Source: Gracilibacillus kekensis (lineage in GTDB: Bacteria > Bacillota > Bacilli > Bacillales > Amphibacillaceae). Taken from it: a stretch of DNA of 64,000 bases. The notes under the pieces were generated by a model that was given only the letters and a program-made list of their open reading frames with translations, was not told the DNA's origin and searched no databases. A program made the translations under genes and the position numbers. Where the stretch lies: NCBI RefSeq assembly GCF_900143085.1, contig NZ_FRCZ01000003.1:372001-436000 (forward strand), in the 5' to 3' direction. Below are positions 56,501 through 64,000 of the stretch, piece by piece (position 1 is the first letter of the stretch; the number at the start of each line of letters is the position of its first letter).

Positions 56501-57484
56501 ATGATCAAAGATTTATTAATAGGAGTAGATATTGGTGGTACTACAGTGAAAAATGCGATCATATCAACTCAAGGGGAAATGATTGCCAAGTGGGAAATAT
56601 CCACAAGGTTAGAAAATAAAGGATTTTCTGTCCCGCAGGATATTTGGACTTCTATCAAAGAAAAACTTACAGATTTAAATATAGATAAAAGTCGCGTTTT
56701 AGGATTAGGAGTTGGAGCACCAGGTTTTATTGATCCAGAAACGGGTAAGGTAGCTATAGCAGTCAACATAGGTTGGAAAGATTTTGCTTTGCAAAATATT
56801 TTAGAAGATTTATCAGGTTTGGCTGTATATGTAGACAATGATGCAAACATCGCCGCATTAGGGGAGAATTGGAAGGGTTCAGGAAATCAGGTAGATAACA
56901 TGTTAGCAGTCACACTTGGTACAGGCGTTGGAGGCGGTATAATCGCAAACGGTAAGATCGTCAGTGGTGCGAATGGTACAGGTGCTGAAATTGGTCATAT
57001 CACTGTTGACAAAAATGGTGCGCCATGTAATTGTGGAAGGACTGGCTGCTTAGAAACCATTACTTCAGCAACAGGAATTGTACGCCAAGCTGAGATAATG
57101 TTAGCAGAAGGGAAAGCGCCAAAATTACAAAAGAGAAAAGAAGCCAAAACAACTATTACAACGAAAGATATATTTGAAATCGCTGCTGAAGGTGATAAGG
57201 ATACGAAGCAATTGTTGCATCACGTGTTTGATGTTTTAGGCTTCGCTTTGGCAAATATTGCGATTACGACGAACCCATCTAAAATTGTAATTGGGGGAGG
57301 CGTTTCTAAAGCTGGTAATCTATTGTTAGCCCCTTTAAAAGACGCATTCGAAAAATACACATTACCGCGTACTAATGAAGCATGTGAGTTCGTTTTAGCT
57401 GAGTTAGGTAATGATGCGGGCGTTTTTGGAGGCGCATATTTAGTTTTGCAAAATAGTAATTTTTCACGATTGAACATCTATTAG
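56501..57484 (+). CDS. glcK: Glucokinase GlcK (ROK family)
   Basis: 327-residue ATP-dependent glucose kinase. N-terminal phosphate-binding motif GVDIGGTTVKNAI, catalytic Asp in DNDANIAALGE, and the ROK zinc motif CNCGRTGCLET near residue 180. ATG 56501 follows GAAGGGTGAAAC; the upstream GTG at 56483 overlaps that site. Paired with yqgQ. It feeds free glucose to glycolysis. Confidence 0.95.
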   Translation: MIKDLLIGVDIGGTTVKNAIISTQGEMIAKWEISTRLENKGFSVPQDIWTSIKEKLTDLNIDKSRVLGLGVGAPGFIDPETGKVAIAVNIGWKDFALQNILEDLSGLAVYVDNDANIAALGENWKGSGNQVDNMLAVTLGTGVGGGIIANGKIVSGANGTGAEIGHITVDKNGAPCNCGRTGCLETITSATGIVRQAEIMLAEGKAPKLQKRKEAKTTITTKDIFEIAAEGDKDTKQLLHHVFDVLGFALANIAITTNPSKIVIGGGVSKAGNLLLAPLKDAFEKYTLPRTNEACEFVLAELGNDAGVFGGAYLVLQNSNFSRLNIY

Positions 57485-57557
57485 ACTATAATAAATTTAG
57501 TCTAACATTAAGGTTTAATGAATAATGTAAATAAATTGTAATCTTTTTTAAGATTTA

Positions 57558-57590
57558 TGAAACTTTTGTGTGATGTTCATCGTCTATAAT
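57558..57590 (+). promoter_or_regulatory. ECF-type promoter (sigma-M/X-like) of the LTA synthase gene
   Basis: TGAAAC (57558-57563), 17-bp spacer and CGTC (57581-57584, reading CGTCTATAAT), matching the B. subtilis sigma-M/X-type consensus TGAAAC-N16/17-CGTC. The TATAAT at 57585-57590 shares the same region. The only other intergenic TGAAAC with a CGT-type -10 I found is the floA promoter at 7272. Recognition by a particular sigma is inferred. Confidence 0.75.
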
Positions 57591-57641
57591 TAATAGAGAG
57601 AGATAGATAACAGGGTTCTATCATTTTGAGGAGGATAATCA

Positions 57642-59525
57642 ATGTTTAACAAAAAGCTGCACATGCCTTTGTATATATTCGCAGCACTATTATTTGGATT
57701 AAAAACATATATCGTTTACCGTTTTGTGTTTAATATTTCATTAGATAATGGTATGCAAGAATTCATTTTATTGATAAATCCATTTGTAACTGCCTTTTTT
57801 ATTTTTATGCTAAGTATATTCTTTAACAAAAGAAGACAACTTAAGTATATAAAATACGGTATTTTATTAGGGTCACTTATTTTATATTTTAATATTGTAT
57901 TTTATCGAAACTTTTCTGATTTTATAACAATACCGTTACTATTCCAAGGTAGCAATGCTGCTGATTTGGGTGGCAGTGTTCTTGGATTAATTAAATTATG
58001 GGATATTGCTTTATTTTTAGATGTAGTGATCGTTTGGATTGCGGCAAGAAAATACGGAGAAGAATTAACAGCAACATTCACTAAAAGATATAAGCGGTTT
58101 GCTCTTTCTTTATCTGTGTTATTTTTAGTAGGGAATTATACACTTGCAGAGATTGAACGACCACAATTATTGCAGAGAACATTTGACCGAGAATATTTGG
58201 TGAAGAATATTGGTATATTTAATTACCATATATATGATGCCGTTTTACATTCCAAATCTGAAGCACAGCGTGTTTTTGCAGATGGAAATGAATTAAATGC
58301 AATCACAGATTATATGAAAGAAGAAACATCGAAGCCAGTTAGCGAAGAAATGTTCGGTGTGGCGAAAGATAAAAATGTAATTTTTATCTCACTAGAGTCA
58401 GTTCAGTCATTTGTGATTAATAATACAATGAATGGTGAAGAAGTTACGCCATTTTTGAATGATCTTATTGATGATAGTTACTATTTTGAAAATTTCTATC
58501 ATCAAACAGCACAAGGTAAGACTTCTGATTCCGAATTTATAGTCGAAAACTCATTATATCCATCACCACGTGGTGCTGTGTATTTTACTCATGCACAGAA
58601 TGATTTTCATTCACTACCAGAAATGTTGGGTAACAATGGTTACTATACGTCTGTATTTCATTCCAATAATAAAAGTTTTTGGAACAGGGATGTAATGTAT
58701 GACAACACTGGTTATGATCACTTTTATGATATTAATGCATTTGAAGTGACAGATGAGAATTCCGTCGGCTGGGGATTAAAAGACAAAGAATTCTTCAAAC
58801 AATCACTGAAATATATGCAACAAATGGAAAAACCTTTTTATTCTAAGTTTATTACTTTAACAAATCATTACCCATTTGATTTGGATGAGGAAGATGCAAC
58901 AATTGAAAAATATGATTCCAATTCAAATACGTTAAACCAGTATTTTCAAACTGTTCGTTATACGGATGAGGCTGTAGAAGATTTCTTCACAAACCTTAAG
59001 GAAACCGGCTTGTACGAAGATTCTATTATTATATTAATGGGAGATCACTATGGTATAAGTGATTTTCATAAAAAAGCTATGAGCCAATATTTGGATACAG
59101 AATATACAGATTATCTGCATACGCAGTTACAACGAGTTCCATTTTACGTTCATATTCCTGGTGAAGACGGAGAAGTAATTTCGAAGATATCTGGTCAGAT
59201 TGATGTTAAGCCTACAATTCTAAACTTACTAGGGATTGATCAAAGTAACGACTTATCATTTGGTACAGATTTATTTTCTGAAGACCGTAAAGACTTTATT
59301 GCGTTAAGAGACGGTAGTTTTATTACAGAAGATTATGTGTATGCAAAAGATCAATGTTACGAACGTGAGACTGGGGATTTAATAGATACAACCACTGCAT
59401 CAGACGATGAAGGTGAAGAATCTGTATGTAAACCGTATATAGATAAAGTCGAGAAAGAACTAGGTTATTCAGATGAAATAATTTTCGGAGATCTATTCCG
59501 ATTTTATGATTTTGGTGATGAGTAG
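57642..59525 (+). CDS. Lipoteichoic acid synthase family protein (LtaS/YqgS-like)
   Basis: 627-residue glycerol-phosphate transferase that polymerises lipoteichoic acid on the cell surface. Five N-terminal transmembrane helices (about residues 8-170) and an extracellular sulfatase-fold domain with the catalytic Thr in AQGKTSDSEF (near residue 294) and metal ligands in ISLESVQ, WNRDVMY and LMGDHYG. GAGGAGGATAA precedes the ATG. Located next to glcK as B. subtilis yqgS. An ECF-type promoter lies upstream. Confidence 0.93.
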   Translation: MFNKKLHMPLYIFAALLFGLKTYIVYRFVFNISLDNGMQEFILLINPFVTAFFIFMLSIFFNKRRQLKYIKYGILLGSLILYFNIVFYRNFSDFITIPLLFQGSNAADLGGSVLGLIKLWDIALFLDVVIVWIAARKYGEELTATFTKRYKRFALSLSVLFLVGNYTLAEIERPQLLQRTFDREYLVKNIGIFNYHIYDAVLHSKSEAQRVFADGNELNAITDYMKEETSKPVSEEMFGVAKDKNVIFISLESVQSFVINNTMNGEEVTPFLNDLIDDSYYFENFYHQTAQGKTSDSEFIVENSLYPSPRGAVYFTHAQNDFHSLPEMLGNNGYYTSVFHSNNKSFWNRDVMYDNTGYDHFYDINAFEVTDENSVGWGLKDKEFFKQSLKYMQQMEKPFYSKFITLTNHYPFDLDEEDATIEKYDSNSNTLNQYFQTVRYTDEAVEDFFTNLKETGLYEDSIIILMGDHYGISDFHKKAMSQYLDTEYTDYLHTQLQRVPFYVHIPGEDGEVISKISGQIDVKPTILNLLGIDQSNDLSFGTDLFSEDRKDFIALRDGSFITEDYVYAKDQCYERETGDLIDTTTASDDEGEESVCKPYIDKVEKELGYSDEIIFGDLFRFYDFGDE

Positions 59526-59557
59526 AATTTAAAGAGGCTTGGACAAATGAGCTTTAT

Positions 59558-59606
59558 AAGATCCAAACGATTTATCGAAACCTTCGAAAAATCGTTTGGA
59601 TTTTCT
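59558..59606 (+). terminator. Terminator after the LtaS-like gene
   Basis: AAGATCCAAACGATTT / AAATCGTTTGGATTTT stem with a 17-nt inner loop and T-run, 32 bp after the stop. Confidence 0.88.
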
Positions 59607-59612
59607 TGTGAG

Positions 59613-59835
59613 GAAAGATAGAATATAAGCGGCGTCATGTCTAGCTCCGAGCACCAGAAACTACGCGACTTCATGAAATCGCCCAATGATAAAGAAGACT
59701 TGACGATCGGGGAAAGCAAAGGTTTAGTCGCACTTATGCCTTTAGGCGAAAGTCATCATCGCCTCGCTTTTCTCAGTTGATTCTGAAGTCGCTACGTTTC
59801 TAAGCGGGCCTGCTGCGATTTTCTTGTGTATAAGG
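59613..59835. repeat. Short interspersed repeat B, copy 3
   Basis: Longest copy (about 220 bp). Core TGTCTAGCTCCGAGCAC from 59638, then AAACTACGCGACTTCA and a tail with CGCCTCGCTTTTCTCAGTTGATTC and GTCGCTACGTTTC as at 9850-9870 (quoted in parts: CTCAGTTGATTC, GTCGCTACGTTTC). Contains an extra ~60-bp segment (59693-59752) compared with copy 1. Confidence 0.75.
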
Positions 59836-59857
59836 AAGATATTGCTCAATATGCATT

Positions 59858-60080
59858 GTGGTAATTTTAAACGAGTAGTGTCCTAACATAATGATATATC
59901 ATAGTAGCGTTGTAGAATTATATTAGAGTAGACGTTTTCTTCCACTCCTACGGTATGGTTTTTGTACGAAGATCCACTTTGGTAAGCGCTCTTTGCTTAT
60001 TAAAGTTAGCCGATGAGAAAAAAACGTGGAAAGGGAAGCGAGCGTGCCTTAGCGGTTGCTATACACAATAATACATCAGC
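59858..60080. repeat. Twin-hairpin element, decayed half copy (copy 5)
   Basis: Right-arm-like unit at 59925-60053 (TCTTCCACTCC..., GAAGATCCACTTT, AAAGTTAGC, GGAAAGGGAAGCG in order) with a remnant of the terminal region (TTGTGGTAATTTTAAA, 59857). The left arm is missing and stem pairing has partly decayed. The rest of the 59526-60262 gap shows no gene. Confidence 0.75.
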
Positions 60081-60233
60081 TGTTGCATATTTCCCTATAT
60101 CGGGAAATATATTTAATACACCATGCGTATATGATTAAGAGAAATATTTATGTACAATCATTGTTTTCTTAGTTTTTGATAAGAAAAGGGAAGAGTGTAC
60201 GCCTAGAAACGTTGCGACTCTTCTTACCTAGAA

Positions 60234-60263
60234 CAAAAAAAGACGCCGTTGTGGCGTCTTTTT
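60234..60263. terminator. Terminator of the DUF2759 gene
   Basis: AAAAAAAGACGCC / GGCGTCTTTTTT hairpin with a 4-nt loop; serves the minus-strand gene that ends at 60263 and can act in both directions. Confidence 0.88.
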
Positions 60264-60442
60264 TAGCTTTCAAATAGTGGACGAATAAGTTCCCAATATA
60301 AAGTTGCGATAGAAAAGAAGCCAAATACTAGTGCAGATATACCTGCAAAAGCTACTCCAAACATGTTTTGAGCCTTGAATTCACGTACAATGGCCATCAC
60401 ACATAGAATCGCTACTATCAGAATAATAAAGCCTAATTCCAT
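60263..60442 (-). CDS. DUF2759 family membrane protein (YqgW-like)
   Basis: 59 residues, two transmembrane helices (LGFIILIVAILCVMAIV and MFGVAFAGISALVFGFF). Matches the DUF2759/YqgW pattern of short two-helix proteins. Function unknown. Start ATG 60442 has TAAGGGGGATTC on the minus strand; the frame stays open upstream without a site. Adjacent to the divergent MBL hydrolase gene as yqgW-yqgX. Confidence 0.85.
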   Translation of the reverse strand: MELGFIILIVAILCVMAIVREFKAQNMFGVAFAGISALVFGFFSIATLYWELIRPLFES

Positions 60443-60591
60443 TTTTGAATCCCCCTTACATGCGAACATATCATTTTCATTATAAACCATTATCATTATA
60501 ATATGTATACATAGCTAATCCATTATTATTTTAAAACAAAAGTAATGATTTGTCTATTAAAACTTAAAAAGAAATGGAGTGTATTATCTTT

Positions 60592-61215
60592 ATGAAAGTT
60601 GAAAAGCTAACGTTAGGCCCCTTATCAACAAATTGTTATATAGTTATTGAACAAAATGAGGCTATTATAATTGATCCTGCCAGTGATAGTGAATCCATCA
60701 TAAATAAAGTAACCGAGTTAGGAGTAGTACCAAAAGCTGTTTTATTAACACATGCTCATTTTGATCATATTGGGGCATTAGAAGATATTAGAAAGTATTT
60801 CGATATTCCTGTTTATTTGCACGAAATAGAGCATGATTGGTTACTAGACCCTAAGTTAAATGGCTCCAGTTTGTTTGGGATGGGTGAAGTAAGATCAAAG
60901 CGAGCAGATTATCATTTTGATAAATCACAGTATCGATTTGGCTCAATAGAGTTAGAAGTAAGACATACACCCGGACACTCACCAGGAGGTGTCGCATTTG
61001 TTTTTAGGGAAGATCGTTATGTTGTTGGTGGGGATAGTTTATTTGCGGGAGGAATAGGAAGGACAGATTTGCCTGGTGGTAATTACCAGCAGTTGGAGAA
61101 GAGTATTCAAGATCAACTATACACGCTCGCAGATGATTTTGAAGTATTTCCAGGTCACGGTCCGAATACGAACATAAAAGAAGAAAAAAATAATAATCCA
61201 TTTAGCAAAGGGTAG
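60592..61215 (+). CDS. MBL-fold metallo-hydrolase (YqgX-like)
   Basis: 207-residue glyoxalase II-like hydrolase. Motifs: THAHFDHIG (HxHxDH), HTPGHSPGG, GGDSLFAGGIGRTDLPGG, and final FPGHGPNT. Begins MKVEKLTLGPLSTNCY. ATG 60592 is chosen by homology; the upstream ATG 60574 has a closer but weaker site, and a GGAG lies about 13 nt before the chosen start. Substrate unknown; family members act on thioesters or similar. Confidence 0.9.
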   Translation: MKVEKLTLGPLSTNCYIVIEQNEAIIIDPASDSESIINKVTELGVVPKAVLLTHAHFDHIGALEDIRKYFDIPVYLHEIEHDWLLDPKLNGSSLFGMGEVRSKRADYHFDKSQYRFGSIELEVRHTPGHSPGGVAFVFREDRYVVGGDSLFAGGIGRTDLPGGNYQQLEKSIQDQLYTLADDFEVFPGHGPNTNIKEEKNNNPFSKG

Positions 61216-61217
61216 AT

Positions 61218-61252
61218 AAAACGCTCTGATCCACATTAGATCAGAGCGTTTT
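61218..61252. terminator. Bidirectional terminator between YqgX-like gene and DUF2626 gene
   Basis: AAAACGCTCTGATC / GATCAGAGCGTTTT perfect stem with a 7-nt loop. Confidence 0.92.
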
Positions 61253-61257
61253 AGTCC

Positions 61258-61500
61258 TTAATGTCCAAATCCAGGAACAAGAATGAAGTTGGTATAGAAA
61301 GTAAATCCAATAAAGAAAACAGTACAATAAGCTCCGAATAAATACATATACATTCTTTCAGATAATTTTAAAAATCCAACACCTAGAAAAAAGATCGTTT
61401 GTGCTAAGAATAGATATGCCATGGTTACCATATCACCAACATAAAACATCACTGTAAATATACCTGTCCAAAAAGCAAGCATACGGAAAACTCGATCCAT
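61258..61500 (-). CDS. DUF2626 family membrane protein (YqgY-like)
   Basis: 80 residues beginning MDRVFRMLAFWTGIFTVMFY, with two to three transmembrane helices and AYCTVFFIGFTFYTNF near the end, the DUF2626/YqgY pattern. Function unknown. ATG 61500 follows GAAGGAGGGGGAGC on the minus strand. Convergent with the MBL hydrolase. Confidence 0.9.
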   Translation of the reverse strand: MDRVFRMLAFWTGIFTVMFYVGDMVTMAYLFLAQTIFFLGVGFLKLSERMYMYLFGAYCTVFFIGFTFYTNFILVPGFGH

Positions 61501-61640
61501 TGCTCCCCCTCCTTCTAAAATCACTATGTATCAAACATATTATAAACGAGTATTTCAAAAATGTAAATTATTCTAATACAATGATTTTATTTCTTACTCA
61601 TTTGTTCATAATATGTATACAAAGATCTGTTTTTATACCT

Positions 61641-62015
61641 TCATTCTGCCAATTCAATATTAATTATACGTGAACTACCTTTATTTGTTGTTAGTTCCAT
61701 TTGATAAATTTCTCTATTAATTTCTACATTAAATAATTGAATCGATACATTTCCGTCTGGAAAAGTGTATTGGAAGGGAGGAGAGGTTTCTTCAAGTACT
61801 TCCTGATGTAGGGAAGCATAAGCTTTTTGATACAGCATTTCTAAGTAATACTGTTCATTATTTAATTCATTATGTTGTAGTTGATGTTGAAATTGTTGTA
61901 CCTGATGGAGGGTGAATAATAATAAGATTAACAGGATAAAACTAGTTAGCGGGAAGATATAACCATTTTCATTATTCCATCTTTTTAAAAAGTGTTTTTT
62001 CAATTTGTTCACCAC
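61641..62015 (-). CDS. comGG: Competence protein ComGG
   Basis: 124 residues, last gene of the comG operon. Positively charged N-terminus, pilin-type hydrophobic helix (about residues 18-38), and a C-terminal ending in IELAE. Pseudopilin needed for assembly of the DNA-uptake pilus, in B. subtilis. GTG start (two successive GTG codons) overlapping comGF by 44 nt. The family is weakly conserved, so identity rests on the operon position as well as its size. Confidence 0.8.
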   Translation of the reverse strand: MVNKLKKHFLKRWNNENGYIFPLTSFILLILLLFTLHQVQQFQHQLQHNELNNEQYYLEMLYQKAYASLHQEVLEETSPPFQYTFPDGNVSIQLFNVEINREIYQMELTTNKGSSRIINIELAE

Positions 62016-62421
62016 TATCTGTCAAAATGTATATTTTAATATCTGCATCATTTTCTGTTACTCTGAATTGTCTAACATTTCGCAATAATTCTTCATGACC
62101 ATTTTCATTAACTTGTCTACGGATTTTATGATTATGCAGTGAAATAACTACCATGTCTCCATTGTTTTGCAGAAAATGAAGCTGATTATTTGCCACATAT
62201 ACTTGTTGAGACAGTTGTGTTTCTAATTCAATTATATGGTGGAAATGACTAAACATTGGCAATTCTTTCTCTTCACTTTGTTTCCATAGTAAATAAAATT
62301 GTGATAACCAGGAAATTAATATCATTAATAAAAGGATAGAAACTAACGCTTCTAGCATAATGTAACCATTTTCAGATTGATTTCCCATGAAGACATTTCG
62401 TTTGTTTTGTTTGTTTAGCAT
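61972..62421 (-). CDS. comGF: Competence protein ComGF
   Basis: 149 residues. Pseudopilin N-terminus with ENGYIMLEALVSILLLMIL, prepilin-type E5-like Glu, then a globular domain. Required for transformation pilus assembly. ATG 62421 has AAAGGATGTG about 14 nt upstream, rather far; ATG 62388 is an alternative with no better site. Overlaps comGE by 50 nt and comGG by 44 nt. Confidence 0.88.
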   Translation of the reverse strand: MLNKQNKRNVFMGNQSENGYIMLEALVSILLLMILISWLSQFYLLWKQSEEKELPMFSHFHHIIELETQLSQQVYVANNQLHFLQNNGDMVVISLHNHKIRRQVNENGHEELLRNVRQFRVTENDADIKIYILTDSGEQIEKTLFKKME

Positions 62422-62716
62422 TTATCCATGTCACACATCCTTTTAATAGTGGTGGTGTTGAAGTATATTCGATGGTGATCGGTGTACTAATTACATCGTG
62501 ATAAATATATTTCATTTCATCGGGTTGGTAGAGCAGAGCTTTATGTAGTTCTTCGGAGAGAAAGTAGATCACTGCTGTTTCTTCATGGATTATCTTCTTT
62601 TCTAGGAATAAATGATATTGGATGGGAAGTAATGTAAAGCACACAGTGAAAAAAAGCATGGTTGAAATAAGTGTTTCCAGCATATAAAATCCTCTTTGAT
62701 TACGTTTTTTTATCAT
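62372..62716 (-). CDS. comGE: Competence protein ComGE
   Basis: 114 residues. N-terminal type IV prepilin-like sequence RGFYMLETLISTMLFFTV (processing before F). Minor pseudopilin of the competence pilus. The ATG at 62716 has GGAAGATG upstream; the open frame extends to 62758 within comGD. Overlaps comGD end by 17 nt. Confidence 0.88.
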   Translation of the reverse strand: MIKKRNQRGFYMLETLISTMLFFTVCFTLLPIQYHLFLEKKIIHEETAVIYFLSEELHKALLYQPDEMKYIYHDVISTPITIEYTSTPPLLKGCVTWINAKQTKQTKCLHGKSI

Positions 62717-63140
62717 AACATCTTCCTTTTCCAAAAGGACAAGTAATAAAGTACACACTTGTTTTGGTTTTTATCTTCATGGTTCCTGGATCACTAAAAT
62801 TTCCTTTTGATGAAAATTTTATCGGCATCTTTAATGTATCAAGTTCTATTTGCCAATCACTTGGGTAATTTCTTACTAATATTTTAGATCCTAGTCCGCC
62901 TTTGCGAATAAGATAACGATTATTCTCTCTTTCAAAATGAAGGTAATAATTCTCCTTTTTGGTCATAGCGAGCTGCTGCAAATAGAGCAAATCCTGATCA
63001 AACTCTTCAATAAATTGATGGTATTGAATCGAATCATATGTTTTTAAGGAAGCACTGTAAGAAATGGTAAGAAGTAACGAGGTTAAAGCCAATGCTATTA
63101 ATAATTCGATCAGAGTGAATCCTGATTGATTAGACTTCAT
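62700..63140 (-). CDS. comGD: Competence protein ComGD
   Basis: 146-residue type IV pilin-like protein with prepilin cleavage region QSGFTLIELLIALALTSLLL (Gly-Phe site, Glu5). Minor pseudopilin for transformation. Starts 3 nt after the comGC stop codon. Confidence 0.93.
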   Translation of the reverse strand: MKSNQSGFTLIELLIALALTSLLLTISYSASLKTYDSIQYHQFIEEFDQDLLYLQQLAMTKKENYYLHFERENNRYLIRKGGLGSKILVRNYPSDWQIELDTLKMPIKFSSKGNFSDPGTMKIKTKTSVYFITCPFGKGRCYDKKT

Positions 63141-63143
63141 TAC

Positions 63144-63452
63144 CTAGTTATCAACGATGTCGAGATCGGAAGCGTCATCTCCGACTATTGCTATGATACT
63201 TGCACCATTATTACATTCCAAAGTATCGACATATTCTCCCTCTAGAACGCTTAGGTCAGTTGGCTTTTCACCATTATCAATCTCGTATGCAATCACTTGA
63301 TTTTCAACCATTTGCAGTAAAGCATCGCAGCCTTTTTCATTTAATTGACTACTTTTATCAGCTAAATTTGGCACAATCAGAATCAGTAAGATACTAATTA
63401 CAGCTAATACAATCAACATTTCGATTAGAGTGAACCCTTTTTGGTTTTTCAT
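63144..63452 (-). CDS. comGC: Major competence pseudopilin ComGC
   Basis: 102-residue major pilin of the DNA-uptake pilus. Prepilin motif KGFTLIEMLIVLAVISILLI at the N-terminus (cleavage after Gly by ComC, Glu5 conserved), and two cysteines (KGCDALL, LECNNG) that could form the intramolecular disulfide known in this family. Start ATG 63452 has AAAAGGAGAATG; the frame stays open further upstream into comGB. Confidence 0.95.
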   Translation of the reverse strand: MKNQKGFTLIEMLIVLAVISILLILIVPNLADKSSQLNEKGCDALLQMVENQVIAYEIDNGEKPTDLSVLEGEYVDTLECNNGASIIAIVGDDASDLDIVDN

Positions 63453-63466
63453 TTTACATTCTCCTT

Positions 63467-64000
63467 TTACATTGTTTGGATATAGTCGAACATTGGTAAC
63501 ATTAAAGATAAGTAAACAAATACAACAAATAAAGCTAATACTGATAACAAAATTGGTTGTAAGAGAGTTATCCATTTTTTTAAATACATTTCAATTTGTT
63601 GAATTAAATGGTCAGAATAGAGTTTTAATTCTTTCTGCATTTGGGTTTGATTACGATCTTTAATCATAATTTTGGTTAACTCATCTTCAAGTAATTGGCA
63701 TTGGGGCAAGATAGTGGCATAGCTATAACCTTGAGCTAGGTGGTCACTTATAAGCATGCCATAATGATTGATAATGGTTTGATGTTGATCCGACTTTATT
63801 ACTTGGAGGCTATCTTTCATCGTTAAACCACTTTGAAAAAGACTCGCTAAATGAGTTGTAAGCAGATATGTGGTGCGCATTTTACTATAGCGGTTATAAA
63901 TAGGAATACAGAGAAACAGTTTAATTTTAGCTTCTATAGATAAGAAATTTTTAAATAAGACTGTACTAATAATTAACAACAAGCCAGCAATTACACTACC
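63467..64000 (-). CDS. comGB: Competence protein ComGB, partial
   Basis: C-terminal 177 codons of the polytopic membrane protein of the competence pseudopilus assembly (GspF/PilC family); the frame is open to the window edge, so the 5' part and comGA lie outside. FQSGLTMKDSLQVIKSD and the final hydrophobic segments (LLQPILLSVLALFVVFVYLSL) are typical. The gene reads off the minus strand and precedes comGC by 14 bp. Confidence 0.94.
   Translation of the reverse strand, partial: GSVIAGLLLIISTVLFKNFLSIEAKIKLFLCIPIYNRYSKMRTTYLLTTHLASLFQSGLTMKDSLQVIKSDQHQTIINHYGMLISDHLAQGYSYATILPQCQLLEDELTKIMIKDRNQTQMQKELKLYSDHLIQQIEMYLKKWITLLQPILLSVLALFVVFVYLSLMLPMFDYIQTM

Noticed and set aside
59504-59719. 71-residue minus-strand open frame over the LtaS-like terminator and repeat B copy 3
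   Set aside because: Built from terminator and repeat sequence; not conserved at the other repeat copies.

Overview
The window is a low-GC Bacillota chromosome segment. Gene content and order match the dnaK-to-comG part of the Bacillus subtilis chromosome: hrcA operon tail, yqe/yqf/yqg genes, sigA operon, pst operon, comG operon. With the sporulation genes (yqfC, yqfD, a SpoVAF-like germination protein), competence pilins, extracytoplasmic-function (ECF) sigma promoters and a T-box, this points to a spore-forming member of the Bacillaceae. The genus cannot be fixed from the window. There is no prophage, transposase, CRISPR array or rRNA operon.

Layout. 2-6157: end of the heat-shock operon (partial dnaK, dnaJ) and RNA/ribosome modification genes (prmA, rsmE, mtaB). 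6384-7190: rpsU-yqeY. 7272-10468: envelope-stress-type operon (NfeD protease, flotillin FloA, an unrecognised membrane protein) behind a sigma-W-like promoter. 11079-18745: sporulation and ribosome/RNA block (yqfC, yqfD, PhoH-like, c-di-AMP phosphodiesterase, ybeY, dgkA, era, yqzL, recO). 18746-23008: T-box-controlled glyQS and the PPDK regulator. 23009-26410: dnaG-sigA. 26477-29370: membrane protein, cytochrome c550, trmK, Nif3-like. 29972-36751: both terminal MEP-pathway enzymes (ispH, ispG), cshB, nfo and small genes. 37020-41150: NfeD-like protein, Na/Pi cotransporter, six tRNAs, sodA. 41409-49922: MFS protein, pbpA, and pstSCAB with phoU. 49948-57484: small membrane proteins, rpmG, rhomboid protease, germination protein, glcK. 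57558-61500: LTA-synthase family enzyme behind an ECF promoter, and small conserved genes. 61641-64000 (minus): comGB (partial) to comGG.

The most distinctive feature is a family of about 0.5-kb non-coding elements (four near-complete copies at 1356-1822, 10469-10983, 29407-29914, 33300-33812 and one half copy near 59858-60080). Each has two ~125-130-nt hairpin arms in inverted orientation around a ~120-165-nt spacer. The copies fall into two subfamilies by spacer, and several stem positions change in a compensatory way between copies. A second, unrelated short repeat (core TGTCTAGCTCCGAGCAC) occurs three times, once inside the glyQS leader.

Regulatory reading. Phosphate genes carry PhoP-box arrays with an 11-bp period (four repeats before pstS, about three before the Na/Pi cotransporter). 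The FloA and LtaS-like operons have TGAAAC-N17-CGTA and TGAAAC-N17-CGTC promoters. Perfect Spo0A-box heptamers (TGTCGAA) are unusually frequent between genes, including pairs upstream of dnaG-sigA and of a lytic transglycosylase gene. Compared with my recollection of the B. subtilis order, cdd, ccpN, yqxD and the yqfU-zur pair are missing from their usual slots. All homology calls rest on reading the translated sequence and remembered family features; no search was run.
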